From Akkermansia muciniphila (GTDB taxonomy: Bacteria > Verrucomicrobiota > Verrucomicrobiia > Verrucomicrobiales > Akkermansiaceae): a stretch of DNA of 64,000 nt. A program made the translations under genes and the position numbers. The notes below the pieces were generated by a model that saw only the letters and a program-made list of their open reading frames with translations, searched no databases and was not told the origin of the DNA. Positions 8,747 through 16,975 of this stretch are shown piece after piece; position 1 is the stretch's first letter; every line of letters begins with the position of its first letter. The stretch covers positions 1 to 64,000 of the forward strand of contig SFDX01000001.1 in NCBI GenBank assembly GCA_004557455.1, given 5' to 3'.

Positions 8747-9381
8747 GGTTGCAGCCGCTCGATGCTCCAACTGCCATCCGTCATCAGCGTGTACATAAAG
8801 CGGTCGTGCACACGCCCCGGGCCGCCCTGCCAGAACTCCATGTGGTGCGGCACAATGCGGAAGCCACCCCAGAAATCCGGCAGCGGCACCTGCCCCTCCG
8901 CAAACTTGCGCTTGAGCTCCTGCAACTTCATCATCAGCAGCTTACGCGTCGACACAACTTGGCTTTGGTGCGACACCCAAGCCCCGAGCTGTGACTCCCG
9001 CGGACGCGTGAGGAAATACTTCAGCGTCTCCGCACGCGAGATCTTCTCCACCCGTCCATAGACGATAATCTGACGCTCCAGCACCACCCAAGGCAGCAAC
9101 ATGCACACCTCCGGGTTGGCTGTCATCTCCTGCGCCTTGCGGCTCGTGTAGTTAGTGAAGAAAACATAGCCGCGCTCATCGTAATACTTCAACAAAACCG
9201 TACGCAGAGAAGGCAAAGCCCCCGGCGTGCAAGTGGCCAGACTCATGGCGTTCGGCTCTGCGATGCCGCTCTTGAGAGCCTGGCGGAACCACACATCGAA
9301 CTGCTCGAAAGGCGTAGCCGCCAAATCCCGGCGGTGCAGCGTCTCCTTGAGGTATTCTTCGCGAAAGGCAGATAAATCCAT
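8743..9381 (-). CDS. pdxH: Pyridoxamine 5'-phosphate oxidase
   Basis: An FMN-dependent enzyme that oxidises pyridoxine or pyridoxamine 5'-phosphate to pyridoxal 5'-phosphate in the cytoplasm. The 212-aa length is normal. The sequence has the family blocks NAMSLATC, FFTNYTSRKAQE, QIIVYGRVEKIS, RPRESQLGAWVSHQS and the C-terminal FWGGFRIVPHHMEFWQGG and HDRFMY segments. It is complete and in single-gene context. It converges on the ActB-like gene so closely that the two stop codons overlap, with no terminator between them. Its promoter puts the -10 box 6 nt from the ATG. Confidence 0.96.
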   Translation of the reverse strand: MDLSAFREEYLKETLHRRDLAATPFEQFDVWFRQALKSGIAEPNAMSLATCTPGALPSLRTVLLKYYDERGYVFFTNYTSRKAQEMTANPEVCMLLPWVVLERQIIVYGRVEKISRAETLKYFLTRPRESQLGAWVSHQSQVVSTRKLLMMKLQELKRKFAEGQVPLPDFWGGFRIVPHHMEFWQGGPGRVHDRFMYTLMTDGSWSIERLQP

Positions 9382-9387
9382 GCCCGC

Positions 9388-9416
9388 ACTATACCACTGC
9401 GGAGCCCTTCCTGCAA
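9388..9416 (-). promoter_or_regulatory. Sigma70-type promoter of pdxH, leaderless spacing
   Basis: On the minus strand: TTGCAG (9411-9416), a 17-bp spacer, TATAGT (9388-9393), then 6 nt to the ATG at 9381. Confidence 0.65.
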
Positions 9417-9489
9417 GCCCAAAGCCCGCATAAGAGGGACCGGCAGAGGGCCCGATTGCATTTTTTTTGCGGGAAAATGAACTTCTTGC

Positions 9490-9517
9490 TTGCCAAACGG
9501 GCAGAATGTGCTTAAAT
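9490..9517 (+). promoter_or_regulatory. Candidate promoter of the exbB operon
   Basis: TTGCCA (9490-9495), a 16-bp spacer and TTAAAT (9512-9517). This gives a leader of about 35 nt with no Shine-Dalgarno sequence before ATG 9559. Confidence 0.45.
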
Positions 9518-9558
9518 AAGAGCTGTCAATTCTGCAAACAGCACTTATTCAGACAGAT

Positions 9559-10389
9559 ATGAAAACGACACTCACACGCTTCGGCATCCGCTCTCTCACC
9601 TGCGGTATGATCGCTTTTGCTGCTCTCGCTCCGGCCATGGCTGAGGAAGGGGGCGCCAAGTCCAAGAACATGCTCGACACCTGGGTCATTGCCGGTGGTT
9701 GGACCATGATTCCGCTGGTCCTGCTGCTGATCTGGTGTCTCTACCTGCTCACGACCTGCCTCATGAGCCTGAAACGCGAGAAATTCTGCCCGGAGGCTCT
9801 CCGCGGCCAGCTCATCTCGCTGATGGGTGAGTGCCGTGTGCAGTCCGCCATTCAGCTGGCCACGCAGAGCCCGACCTACTTGGGCCGCTTGGTGGCATAC
9901 TCCCTGCCGAACGTGGACGCCAACCGTCCGGAGGACCTGGGCAAGGATGCCGTGGAGGACTCCGTGGTTGAGTTTGCCGGCAACGAGCGCCCGGCGGTGA
10001 TGCTCAACGTGGACATTCTGGCCCTTATCGGCGCCATTGCTCCGTCCATCGGTCTGTTCGGTACGATTCAGGGTATGGTGCTCGCCTTCGAAACTCTGGC
10101 CACCGCCGGTTCTGCCGACCCGAGCCAGCTGGCAGGTTCCATTTCCGTGGCCTTGCTCACCACCTTCTGGGGCCTCATCATTTCCATCATTGCTCTGCCT
10201 GCCTTCTTCTTCCTGAAGAAGCATGCCCAGAAGCTTGAGTCCGAGTGTGTGAACACCGTGGCCGAAATGATGAACACCTCCATCAACGTCATCAACGCCG
10301 AGGCTCAGCTCGCCCGCATCCCGGAGGGCTTGAACGCCGAGGAGGGTGAGGAAGGCGAGGGCGAACTCATCGAGGGTCAGGAAGCCTAA
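9559..10389 (+). CDS. ExbB/TolQ/MotA-type proton channel subunit
   Basis: Inner-membrane stator protein that uses the proton gradient to drive a mechanical partner. A cleavable-looking signal peptide ends near APAMAEE. It is followed by a first membrane helix (about residues 46-68), a cytosolic segment, and two C-terminal helices (about 150-180 and 195-220) with the family signature GAIAPSIGLFGTIQGM. The 276-residue length and the extra signal peptide are common in Verrucomicrobiota and Planctomycetota versions. It heads an operon with two ExbD proteins, but no TonB, TolA or TonB-dependent receptor lies nearby, so calling it either exbB or tolQ would be a guess. Confidence 0.88.
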   Translation: MKTTLTRFGIRSLTCGMIAFAALAPAMAEEGGAKSKNMLDTWVIAGGWTMIPLVLLLIWCLYLLTTCLMSLKREKFCPEALRGQLISLMGECRVQSAIQLATQSPTYLGRLVAYSLPNVDANRPEDLGKDAVEDSVVEFAGNERPAVMLNVDILALIGAIAPSIGLFGTIQGMVLAFETLATAGSADPSQLAGSISVALLTTFWGLIISIIALPAFFFLKKHAQKLESECVNTVAEMMNTSINVINAEAQLARIPEGLNAEEGEEGEGELIEGQEA

Positions 10390-10416
10390 GCCGGGTAAGC
10401 ACCCCGGATAAGACAG

Positions 10417-10447
10417 GCCTGCCCGCAGGCAACCGCAGCGGGCAGGC
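10417..10447 (+). promoter_or_regulatory. 10-bp GC-rich hairpin between exbB-like and exbD-like genes
   Basis: GCCTGCCCGC (10417-10426) pairs perfectly with GCGGGCAGGC (10438-10447) around an 11-nt loop. No U tract follows, so it is more likely an RNA-stability or processing element than a terminator. It could help give more channel subunit than ExbD. Confidence 0.5.
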
Positions 10448-10474
10448 GTTCACATCGAAAACACCATTCAGACT

Positions 10475-11047
10475 ATGGGAAAGAAAAGAGTTAAAGTGGA
10501 GGAGATGGAGTGCAAGCCCAACATGTCTCCCATGATTGACGCTTGCTTCCTGCTGCTGATTTTCTTCGTGGTGAATGCCACGCAGATTACGGTGGCCAAG
10601 GACCCCTTCGTCAAGATGCCCAAGGCTGTGAAGTGCGATGACCTGAAAGACGCGCAGAACTGCATTGTGGTAGACGTCTTTGCGGATGGGGAGAAGATGG
10701 ACCAAAAAGCCAACGGAGACAAACCCAGCGAGGCGGTACGCTTTGCCGAGAAGCACGGGCAGGCGATTTGGCACGTAGCCAAGAGCATGACCGACGGCGA
10801 CAAGGTAGCGGCAGCCCTGAAGGACTACCAACCCAAGGGTTACACCGAGGACCAGTTCGACCAGATGACGGAGTGCATCCGCAGCTACAAGGACCACATT
10901 GCGCAGCGCGTGGAGAAGGAGAAGATCGTCCTCTACCTGCGCGGTGACATCGCAGCCCCCTGGGCCCGCACCAACAAGGTCATTGCCGCGGCGGCCAAGG
11001 CCGGCATCACGAACATCGTGTTCGCCAACCAGGAACTGAAACAATAA
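10475..11047 (+). CDS. ExbD/TolR-family protein 1
   Basis: A bitopic inner-membrane partner of the ExbB-type channel. After a short basic cytosolic N-terminus comes one membrane helix (about residues 20-42) beginning SPMIDACFLLLIFF. Its aspartate is the proton-carrying residue of the family. The periplasmic part is 150 residues with an ExbD-like end (KVIAAAAKAGITNIVF). It is a little longer than E. coli ExbD (141 aa) because of an insert in the periplasmic region (about residues 55-120). The next gene, 19 bp downstream, is a second ExbD. Confidence 0.87.
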   Translation: MGKKRVKVEEMECKPNMSPMIDACFLLLIFFVVNATQITVAKDPFVKMPKAVKCDDLKDAQNCIVVDVFADGEKMDQKANGDKPSEAVRFAEKHGQAIWHVAKSMTDGDKVAAALKDYQPKGYTEDQFDQMTECIRSYKDHIAQRVEKEKIVLYLRGDIAAPWARTNKVIAAAAKAGITNIVFANQELKQ

Positions 11048-11066
11048 CCCACGCACAGACGAGACT

Positions 11067-11588
11067 ATGGCAAGACGCAAACAGAGACCCGTGGAGGAAC
11101 AGGAAGATCCGGAGATGAACATCTCCTCAATGATCGACGCCTGCTTCCTACTGCTCATCTACTTCTTGGTGGCCACCTCACTGGTGCAGGAAAAGAAGCT
11201 GGACATGGCCATTCCGGGCAGCTCGGCAGCGAGCGGCACCCCGCCGCCCATTGAGCCGGGACGCATCCGCGTGGAGGGTTCCGGGGCAGTCTTCTGGATG
11301 GGCAGCGGCAACAACCTGCCGGTGGGCGATGCCCTCACCATCCTGGACCGCCAGGGCGTACCGAAGCCCACGGATTCCAATTACAAGACCTACACCAACG
11401 AGCGCAACCTCGATGCCTTGGTGGAGCAGCTCAAGGAGCTGAAGTCCCAGGCCCAGAGCGCCGGGCAGGAGCCGATCGTGCAGATTATCGCAGACGGCGA
11501 TGTATGCCACCAGCGCATTGTGGACGTGATGGGAGCCTTGGCCTTGGCTGACATTCACACCGTTGGCTTGCAGTGTCCCGAGAAGTAA
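11067..11588 (+). CDS. ExbD/TolR-family protein 2
   Basis: A second bitopic ExbD-type protein, 173 aa. It has the same N-terminal logic, with the membrane aspartate in SSMIDACFLLLIYF, and a distinct periplasmic domain ending in a VDVMGALALADIHTVGL strand-helix typical of ExbD. Two non-identical ExbD genes after one ExbB suggests a heteromeric rod rather than a duplication in progress, as they share little outside the membrane helix. A terminator-like hairpin follows, before the large TPR gene. Confidence 0.87.
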   Translation: MARRKQRPVEEQEDPEMNISSMIDACFLLLIYFLVATSLVQEKKLDMAIPGSSAASGTPPPIEPGRIRVEGSGAVFWMGSGNNLPVGDALTILDRQGVPKPTDSNYKTYTNERNLDALVEQLKELKSQAQSAGQEPIVQIIADGDVCHQRIVDVMGALALADIHTVGLQCPEK

Positions 11589-11618
11589 CCACCCCTTCCC
11601 CGTAACACACACAACTTC

Positions 11619-11664
11619 AAGGAGGGGAGTAGGCGGCAGAGTGCCGTTGCTCCCCTCCTTTTTT
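11619..11664 (+). terminator. Intrinsic terminator after the second exbD-like gene
   Basis: AAGGAGGGGAG (11619-11629) pairs with CTCCCCTCCTT (11650-11660), with an inner CGGCA/TGCCG stem, followed by a run of T. It probably reduces rather than abolishes expression of the next gene, for which I see no strong promoter. Confidence 0.75.
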
Positions 11665-11716
11665 CGCGAAACAAACACAAACGACAATTTTTCACAGCAA
11701 CAACCAAACGAAGACA

Positions 11717-14700
11717 ATGAAACTCAGCACAACATTCACGCTTGCGGCACTGGCGTTCACGACGCCGATGCTCTGCCAGGCGCAGGACCCGGTAGGGTCG
11801 CTGGCGCAGGTGAAGCAACTGGCTGCCGCCGGCAAGATCAACGAGGCAGCACAGCTGGCAGACAAAGTCATCACCAAGTTCAGCGGCGAGGGTAACCTGG
11901 CCAAGCAATACAGCTATGTGGTGCCCTTCTACCTGTGGGAGAAGGCAACCATGTATATGAAGGTGGGCCGCTATGACGAGGCCGTGGAAGCCTTCAAGAA
12001 GCTGAACCCCGGCCAGCGCTGGAGCAGCAAGGAATTTCTGAACACAGCCCGCGCCAGCCTTCCGGCCGAGCAGATGGACTATGTGGAGATGTACTCCACG
12101 GCCTCCATCTTCCAGCAGGGCCATGCCCGCTACAAGCAGGCCATCGGCACGGACGGCAAGGGGGGGGATCTCTCCAAGCTGGATGAAGCCATCAAGTACC
12201 TGGACGAGTACCTGAAGCTGCTCGAGAAGGGCAAGGTCTCCAAGGCAGAGAAGAAGCTCAAGGTGGAGAGCCAGGTGTGCTTCCTGCTAATGCAGTCCTG
12301 CCTGCTGAAACCGACTCCGGACTTCAAGAAAGCGAACGAGTACTTGGAGAAGAGCATGCAGGGCAAGGGCAAATTGCCGGATGACATGGCTATTCAGGGT
12401 CTGGAATCCATCGTGAAGGTGGCTACCACCAAACCGGAGTACATCGACTGGGCTTATAAGATTATCGAGGGCAACCCCTCCAGCTACAACCTGGGTGCAC
12501 AGCGCTCCGCCAAGTTCGCGGGCAAGTTCCTGAACATGGGTATCCGTGTAGCGGGCTTGGTTCCCAAGTTCATGCAGAACAACACCCCGCAGGCCGTTGA
12601 GCAGGGGGCGCAGGCTGCCCGCGCGGCTTCGGCTCTCTTCAGCATCATGCCTGACCTCCGCGAGGTAGCGAACGCGACCGGTGCGCTGGACAAGAACATC
12701 GGCAAGCTGAAGGACGAGCGCCGCCCGGTCATCAGCGACTCCGGCACGGGTGAAAGCATCAAGCCGGAGGTGAACAAGAAGCTCCTCTCCCAGTACAAGG
12801 ACTTCATCGCCAAGGGTAAGTATACGGAGGCTTATGCCATCATGACCCAGGCCAACATGTACTACCAGTGCTTCAGCAGCGCCCGCTTGGGTCGTGCCGG
12901 TTTCCAGGTGATTGTGGACCGCTACCCCGACCTGCAGAAGGAAGAAAAGGACCCGAAGAACAAGGACAAGAAGATCCTCAAACCGCAGAAGGACAACAAC
13001 CTGTACCTGCTCTCGCAGTTCTGCTCCGCTTGCGGTGATGAAGCCGCGCAGGAGAAATACCAGGCCATGATGGACCAGAGCTCCGCCGACGGCAGCATGA
13101 AGAAGTCCCTTGCTTTCGGTGAGCTCAAGAAGCTCTGGAAGAAGGCAGAGGCCACCTACAAAGACCCGAAGGCCGCCGACAGCGACAAGCGCGCCGCCTA
13201 CGAGAAGGTGATCAAGCAGACCGACACCGTGATGGAACAGATGAAGGACAACAAGTCCATCTGGGCCTATGCATGCATGCTCAAGCTGACCTCCAACTTC
13301 CGCATCGCCAACTACGGTAAGGCCATCGAGGTGGGCAATGAGTTCCTGAAGTCCGAGGCTCTGAATGCCAAGGGCGAGGGCGCCATCAAGCCGGCGCAGG
13401 TGGACCAGTTCACCACGCAGGCTCTGTACTTCATCTCGGAGTCCTACATCAGCCTGGGCAAGGCGGGCGACCTCTCGCAGTACGAGAACGCCTACAAGCA
13501 GTTCGAGAAGTACGTCACTTACCTGGCCGGTGCCTCCTTTAAGCCGACCACAGAGACGCTGCCGGACAAGCTGCTGAAGGATAAGATCGCGCCCAACTTC
13601 TACTACGGCATCGCCAACATGCTCATGGACCGCGGCCGCCAGCAGGAGGACACGCAGAAGCAGGACTACGAGACGGCCACCAAGCTGTGTAAGATCATCG
13701 CCGCTTCCTGGAAGGACAACCCGATTGCCCCGCGTGCCGCTCTCACTGCCGGCAACCTGCAGATGTTCATCGCCCGCGACGGCAAGCTGGATAAGGCTGT
13801 GGCCGACGAGGGCAAGCGCGCCAGCTTGGCTCTGTTCGACACCGCCCGCACGTCCGCCTTCGCCATGGCAGAGAAGGATCCGAAGCAGGCTGCCAAGATG
13901 AAGGATGTGGCCTCCCAGGCCCTGTTCTTCCTGGCCTCCTACTCTGCGGACCTCAAGATGACGCCGGAGGAGACCAACGAGCAGCAGTCCGCCCGCATCC
14001 AGGGCTATGTGGATGAGTTCTGGAGCAAGGCCGACGGCGAAGGCAACGCCAGCGCGCTCGATATGTCCGACTTGGCTCTGGCCCGCGCCTGCAAGGCCAC
14101 CAAGGACACCCCGGGAGCCGTGGAGGCCTTTGACGCCGCCGTGAAGAAGGACGAGGAAATCATCGCCCGCGAGGCGACCTATGCCTTCAAGCGCAACACG
14201 CCCAACTCCAAGCTGGAGCGCTACATCAACTCCTATGTGGAGAAGTACACCAAGGGCATGGCGACCTTCCACGGCAAGAACATGACCCTGGCGGACAAGA
14301 GCGAGAAGTTCGGCAATTTCCCGGGTCTGGATCCGAACGACAAGTACACCGGCTCCATTTTCCGCATGGCCATCATCACCGCCATGGGCGATGAAATGGC
14401 TGCCGCGAAGGACCCGGAGGTCAAGAAGCAACTCCGCACCGACATGACGAAGGCCCTAGAAGAAATGGCCCTCAAGTATCGTCCGGACGACCTGACGAAC
14501 TACAACTGCGTGCAGGTGGGCGACTACCTCGTGAAGTATGTGGGCGAGATGAGCGATCCCTCCTCCATGGAGCATGAGCTTAACCAGGCGATTGCCTACT
14601 ACAGCAAGGTCATCGAGCGCAAGGGAGAGTACCTGGACAACGCCCGCGTGGGCAAGGCACAGGCCCTCGCCTACCGTGCCAAGGGCAACGACAAGCAGGA

Positions 14701-15277
14701 TGCCATCGCCCTCTACCAAGAGGTCTCCGAGTGCGGTGATCCCGTCATCATGGCCCCGGCACTCTACGGCATGGCGGAGAACTACATGGCTACCGGCAAT
14801 GTGAAGCAAGCCATTGCCTGCGCCGAGAAGTTCCTGAACAACCGTCAGATGACCTTCAAGCGACTGGACATGATTCTGCTGGCCGGCGATGCCTACCTGA
14901 AGGATCAGAACTACAACAGCGCCCTCATTCAGTTCATGAATGTCTACAACCAGAACAAGGGACGCTTCGAGTACTCGATTCCGGCCTGCATCAAGATGAT
15001 GGACACCTGGGCAGCCCGCAACACCCCCGCCACCGGCAGCCGCATGAAGGGCGACTACAAGCCCTCCGATGCCTACCAGGCTTGGACCACCGGTAAGAGC
15101 TTCGTGGAGCTCATCAACCGCAGTGTGAAGGCCGGCGGCGACAAGTTCAAGCTCACCGGCAGCCAGATGAAGCTGCTGAGCGACTTGGAGGCCAAAGTGA
15201 AGGCTGCTAACACCCCGCAGGTGCAGCAGGAAGAGAAACAGCGCATTGACTTCGCCAATCGCGTGCAGCAGAACTAA
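11717..15277 (+). CDS. Very large secreted TPR-repeat protein of the ExbB/ExbD locus
   Basis: An 1186-residue protein with a signal peptide (MKLSTTFTLAALAF, cut near CQAQ) and helical repeats almost end to end, many of TPR type (for example KATMYMKVGRYDEAVEAFKK and MAENYMATGNVKQAIACAEKFL). It is lysine-rich and hydrophilic, with no membrane segment after the signal, so it is expected in the periplasm. Position directly after ExbB and two ExbD genes suggests it is the scaffold or load of that proton-driven motor; this is inference. Its start has an A-rich leader without Shine-Dalgarno sequence. No catalytic motif is visible. Confidence 0.8.
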   Translation: MKLSTTFTLAALAFTTPMLCQAQDPVGSLAQVKQLAAAGKINEAAQLADKVITKFSGEGNLAKQYSYVVPFYLWEKATMYMKVGRYDEAVEAFKKLNPGQRWSSKEFLNTARASLPAEQMDYVEMYSTASIFQQGHARYKQAIGTDGKGGDLSKLDEAIKYLDEYLKLLEKGKVSKAEKKLKVESQVCFLLMQSCLLKPTPDFKKANEYLEKSMQGKGKLPDDMAIQGLESIVKVATTKPEYIDWAYKIIEGNPSSYNLGAQRSAKFAGKFLNMGIRVAGLVPKFMQNNTPQAVEQGAQAARAASALFSIMPDLREVANATGALDKNIGKLKDERRPVISDSGTGESIKPEVNKKLLSQYKDFIAKGKYTEAYAIMTQANMYYQCFSSARLGRAGFQVIVDRYPDLQKEEKDPKNKDKKILKPQKDNNLYLLSQFCSACGDEAAQEKYQAMMDQSSADGSMKKSLAFGELKKLWKKAEATYKDPKAADSDKRAAYEKVIKQTDTVMEQMKDNKSIWAYACMLKLTSNFRIANYGKAIEVGNEFLKSEALNAKGEGAIKPAQVDQFTTQALYFISESYISLGKAGDLSQYENAYKQFEKYVTYLAGASFKPTTETLPDKLLKDKIAPNFYYGIANMLMDRGRQQEDTQKQDYETATKLCKIIAASWKDNPIAPRAALTAGNLQMFIARDGKLDKAVADEGKRASLALFDTARTSAFAMAEKDPKQAAKMKDVASQALFFLASYSADLKMTPEETNEQQSARIQGYVDEFWSKADGEGNASALDMSDLALARACKATKDTPGAVEAFDAAVKKDEEIIAREATYAFKRNTPNSKLERYINSYVEKYTKGMATFHGKNMTLADKSEKFGNFPGLDPNDKYTGSIFRMAIITAMGDEMAAAKDPEVKKQLRTDMTKALEEMALKYRPDDLTNYNCVQVGDYLVKYVGEMSDPSSMEHELNQAIAYYSKVIERKGEYLDNARVGKAQALAYRAKGNDKQDAIALYQEVSECGDPVIMAPALYGMAENYMATGNVKQAIACAEKFLNNRQMTFKRLDMILLAGDAYLKDQNYNSALIQFMNVYNQNKGRFEYSIPACIKMMDTWAARNTPATGSRMKGDYKPSDAYQAWTTGKSFVELINRSVKAGGDKFKLTGSQMKLLSDLEAKVKAANTPQVQQEEKQRIDFANRVQQN

Positions 15278-15301
15278 TCACCCCCTACCTCTCACATAAC
15301 G

Positions 15302-16330
15302 ATGAAATTCTCACACATCACCACCTTGGCTTTCAGTGCCCTGGCCTGCGCCGGTTTGGCCCAAGCGCAGCAGGCGGGCGGCCCGGAGCTCATTGTTCAC
15401 GTGCAGTTCGACAAAGCACAGGAAATCCTCAAGGTAACCTCCTGCACGGGAGATACCTTCCAGTTCACGGATCGCCGCGACGGCTCGCAGAAGGCGGCCA
15501 CCCCCAAGGACACCAAGATCTTCTACATCGACACCCCGAAGGACTTGGTGGAGGCGGAGGAAGCCTTCCGCGGCAATGAGCTGGCCGCTGCCCGCAAGCA
15601 GCTGGCTGCCGTCAAGAGCAAGTACGCCATGTACAACGCCCTGCCCGGCAACCCGTCCACCAAGGCAGCCCTCATGGAGCTGGAATGCGCCGTGCGCATG
15701 CAGGACTGGGCAGCCGTGCGTATGCTGGCCAACTCCTTCCCCAAGTTCGACCTGCTCAAGGGCGAGGAGCTGGCACTGGTGGAGGCGGCCCGTATCGCCG
15801 GCATGATCACCGATGACCCCGGCTGCGCCGGTACCATCAGCAAGGCTTACAAATTCCTCTCCGAGAAGAAGAAGGAAGCCTTCCGCAACATGCCGACAGA
15901 CAAGTATGCTTGGGTGTGCTACGCCCGCGGCCGCTCCCTGGCCAACGGACTGGGCGACTCCGTTCCGGCGGACAAGGTAGACACCATGCACGAGGCGGTT
16001 GACCTGCTCTGCCAGTGCGTGATGGCCTCCCGCGGCAAGAACCCGGAGCTGGTGGAGGACGCCCTCTCCCGCAGCATCGACCTGCTGGTAGCGGCTCCGG
16101 GCGTCAAGGAAGCCATGGGCAAGCTCCGCGGCAACATCACGAAGAAAACCTGGGAAGAAGCTCCCTTTGACCTGCGCGATGCCGTGGCCATGGCCAAAAT
16201 CTATCGCACGGTGGTAGCCCCCAAGGGCAAGAACAAGAATGCGGATGCACTCTGCAAACTGTTCTACAATGCCACGCCGGATCGCAGCAAAGGCAACAAG
16301 GCCGAGGGCGAGAACAAGCCCAAGAAATAA
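15302..16330 (+). CDS. Secreted helical protein of unknown function, ExbB/ExbD locus
   Basis: 342 residues with a clear signal peptide (MKFSHITTLAFSALACAG, cut near AQAQQ). A short beta-rich region follows (about residues 25-75, with a KVTSCTGDTFQF strand) and then alpha-helical, TPR-like sequence. The tail is Lys/Asn-rich (GKNKNAD, NKAEGENKPKK). It sits 24 bp after the large TPR gene and is probably in the same transcript. I do not recognise a family; the beta part could bind or oligomerise and the helical part resembles its neighbour. Confidence 0.75.
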   Translation: MKFSHITTLAFSALACAGLAQAQQAGGPELIVHVQFDKAQEILKVTSCTGDTFQFTDRRDGSQKAATPKDTKIFYIDTPKDLVEAEEAFRGNELAAARKQLAAVKSKYAMYNALPGNPSTKAALMELECAVRMQDWAAVRMLANSFPKFDLLKGEELALVEAARIAGMITDDPGCAGTISKAYKFLSEKKKEAFRNMPTDKYAWVCYARGRSLANGLGDSVPADKVDTMHEAVDLLCQCVMASRGKNPELVEDALSRSIDLLVAAPGVKEAMGKLRGNITKKTWEEAPFDLRDAVAMAKIYRTVVAPKGKNKNADALCKLFYNATPDRSKGNKAEGENKPKK

Positions 16331-16348
16331 CCACTGACCAATCACCGG

Positions 16349-16378
16349 GCCGGGGGCAGCCGAACGGGCGCCCCCGGC
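16349..16378 (+). terminator. GC-rich hairpin at end of the ExbB/ExbD operon
   Basis: GCCGGGGGC (16349-16357) pairs with GCCCCCGGC (16370-16378), loop of 12 nt. There is no T run, so it may act as a weak terminator or 3'-end stabiliser. Confidence 0.45.
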
Positions 16379-16400
16379 TCTGCCATCAGCAAACACGACG

Positions 16401-16889
16401 ATGATTGACATGCTCGTAAGGCTGTATGACCTGCCGGATGGGGCACCCCTGCGCGCTGCCCTGCAGGCCGGGGGTATTACCGTCCGCCGCTGCAACCCCT
16501 TCGAGCGCCACATCCTGGCCGACTGGGTGGGCCGCACCTTCAGCCCCAAGTGGGTGAGTGAGGCCCTCGTGGCCATGGGGCGCCAACCCGCCGCCTGCTA
16601 CATCGCCACGCAGAACCGCGCCATCGTGGGCTTTGCGTGCTACGACACGACCGCCCGCGGCTTCATCGGCCCCATGGGGGTCGACCCCGGGCAGCGCGGC
16701 AACGGCCTCGGCAAGGCCCTGCTCATCACCGCCCTGGAGAATATGCGCGCCCTCGGTTACGCCTACGCCGTTGTCGGCGGGGTCGGGCCGCAGGAGTTTT
16801 ATGCTCGCTGCGTGGGCGCCACTCCCATCGAAAATTCATCGCCGGGTATCTACAAAGACCTGCTGCCGGACCCGCCGCAGCACTCATAA
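16401..16889 (+). CDS. GNAT-family N-acetyltransferase
   Basis: 162 residues with the GNAT fold. The acetyl-CoA pyrophosphate-binding loop is visible as GVDPGQRGNGLGKALL near residues 93-110, followed by a helix and a family-typical ALGYAYAVVGGVGPQEFY strand. A late Tyr in that segment could be the general acid. The substrate cannot be inferred. ATG 16401 is used, with ATG 16410 as an alternative. It lies between the motor operon and the lipoprotein gene and may have its own transcript. Confidence 0.82.
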   Translation: MIDMLVRLYDLPDGAPLRAALQAGGITVRRCNPFERHILADWVGRTFSPKWVSEALVAMGRQPAACYIATQNRAIVGFACYDTTARGFIGPMGVDPGQRGNGLGKALLITALENMRALGYAYAVVGGVGPQEFYARCVGATPIENSSPGIYKDLLPDPPQHS

Positions 16890-16922
16890 TACGCTTTTTT
16901 TGACGAAACAGGCGACTTTACC

Positions 16923-16951
16923 TTGACATGGAAGAAAAAAACTGGTAAAAA
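16923..16951 (+). promoter_or_regulatory. Promoter of the Ser/Asp-repeat lipoprotein gene
   Basis: TTGACA (16923-16928), a 17-bp spacer and TAAAAA (16946-16951), 24 nt before ATG 16976. Confidence 0.6.
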
Positions 16952-16975
16952 TAGCCCATAGCTTATCTATTTCTC

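Noticed and set aside
9559..11588. Naming the channel and rod genes tolQ and tolR
   Set aside because: TolA, TolB and Pal are absent; family membership supports only ExbB/TolQ and ExbD/TolR level calls.
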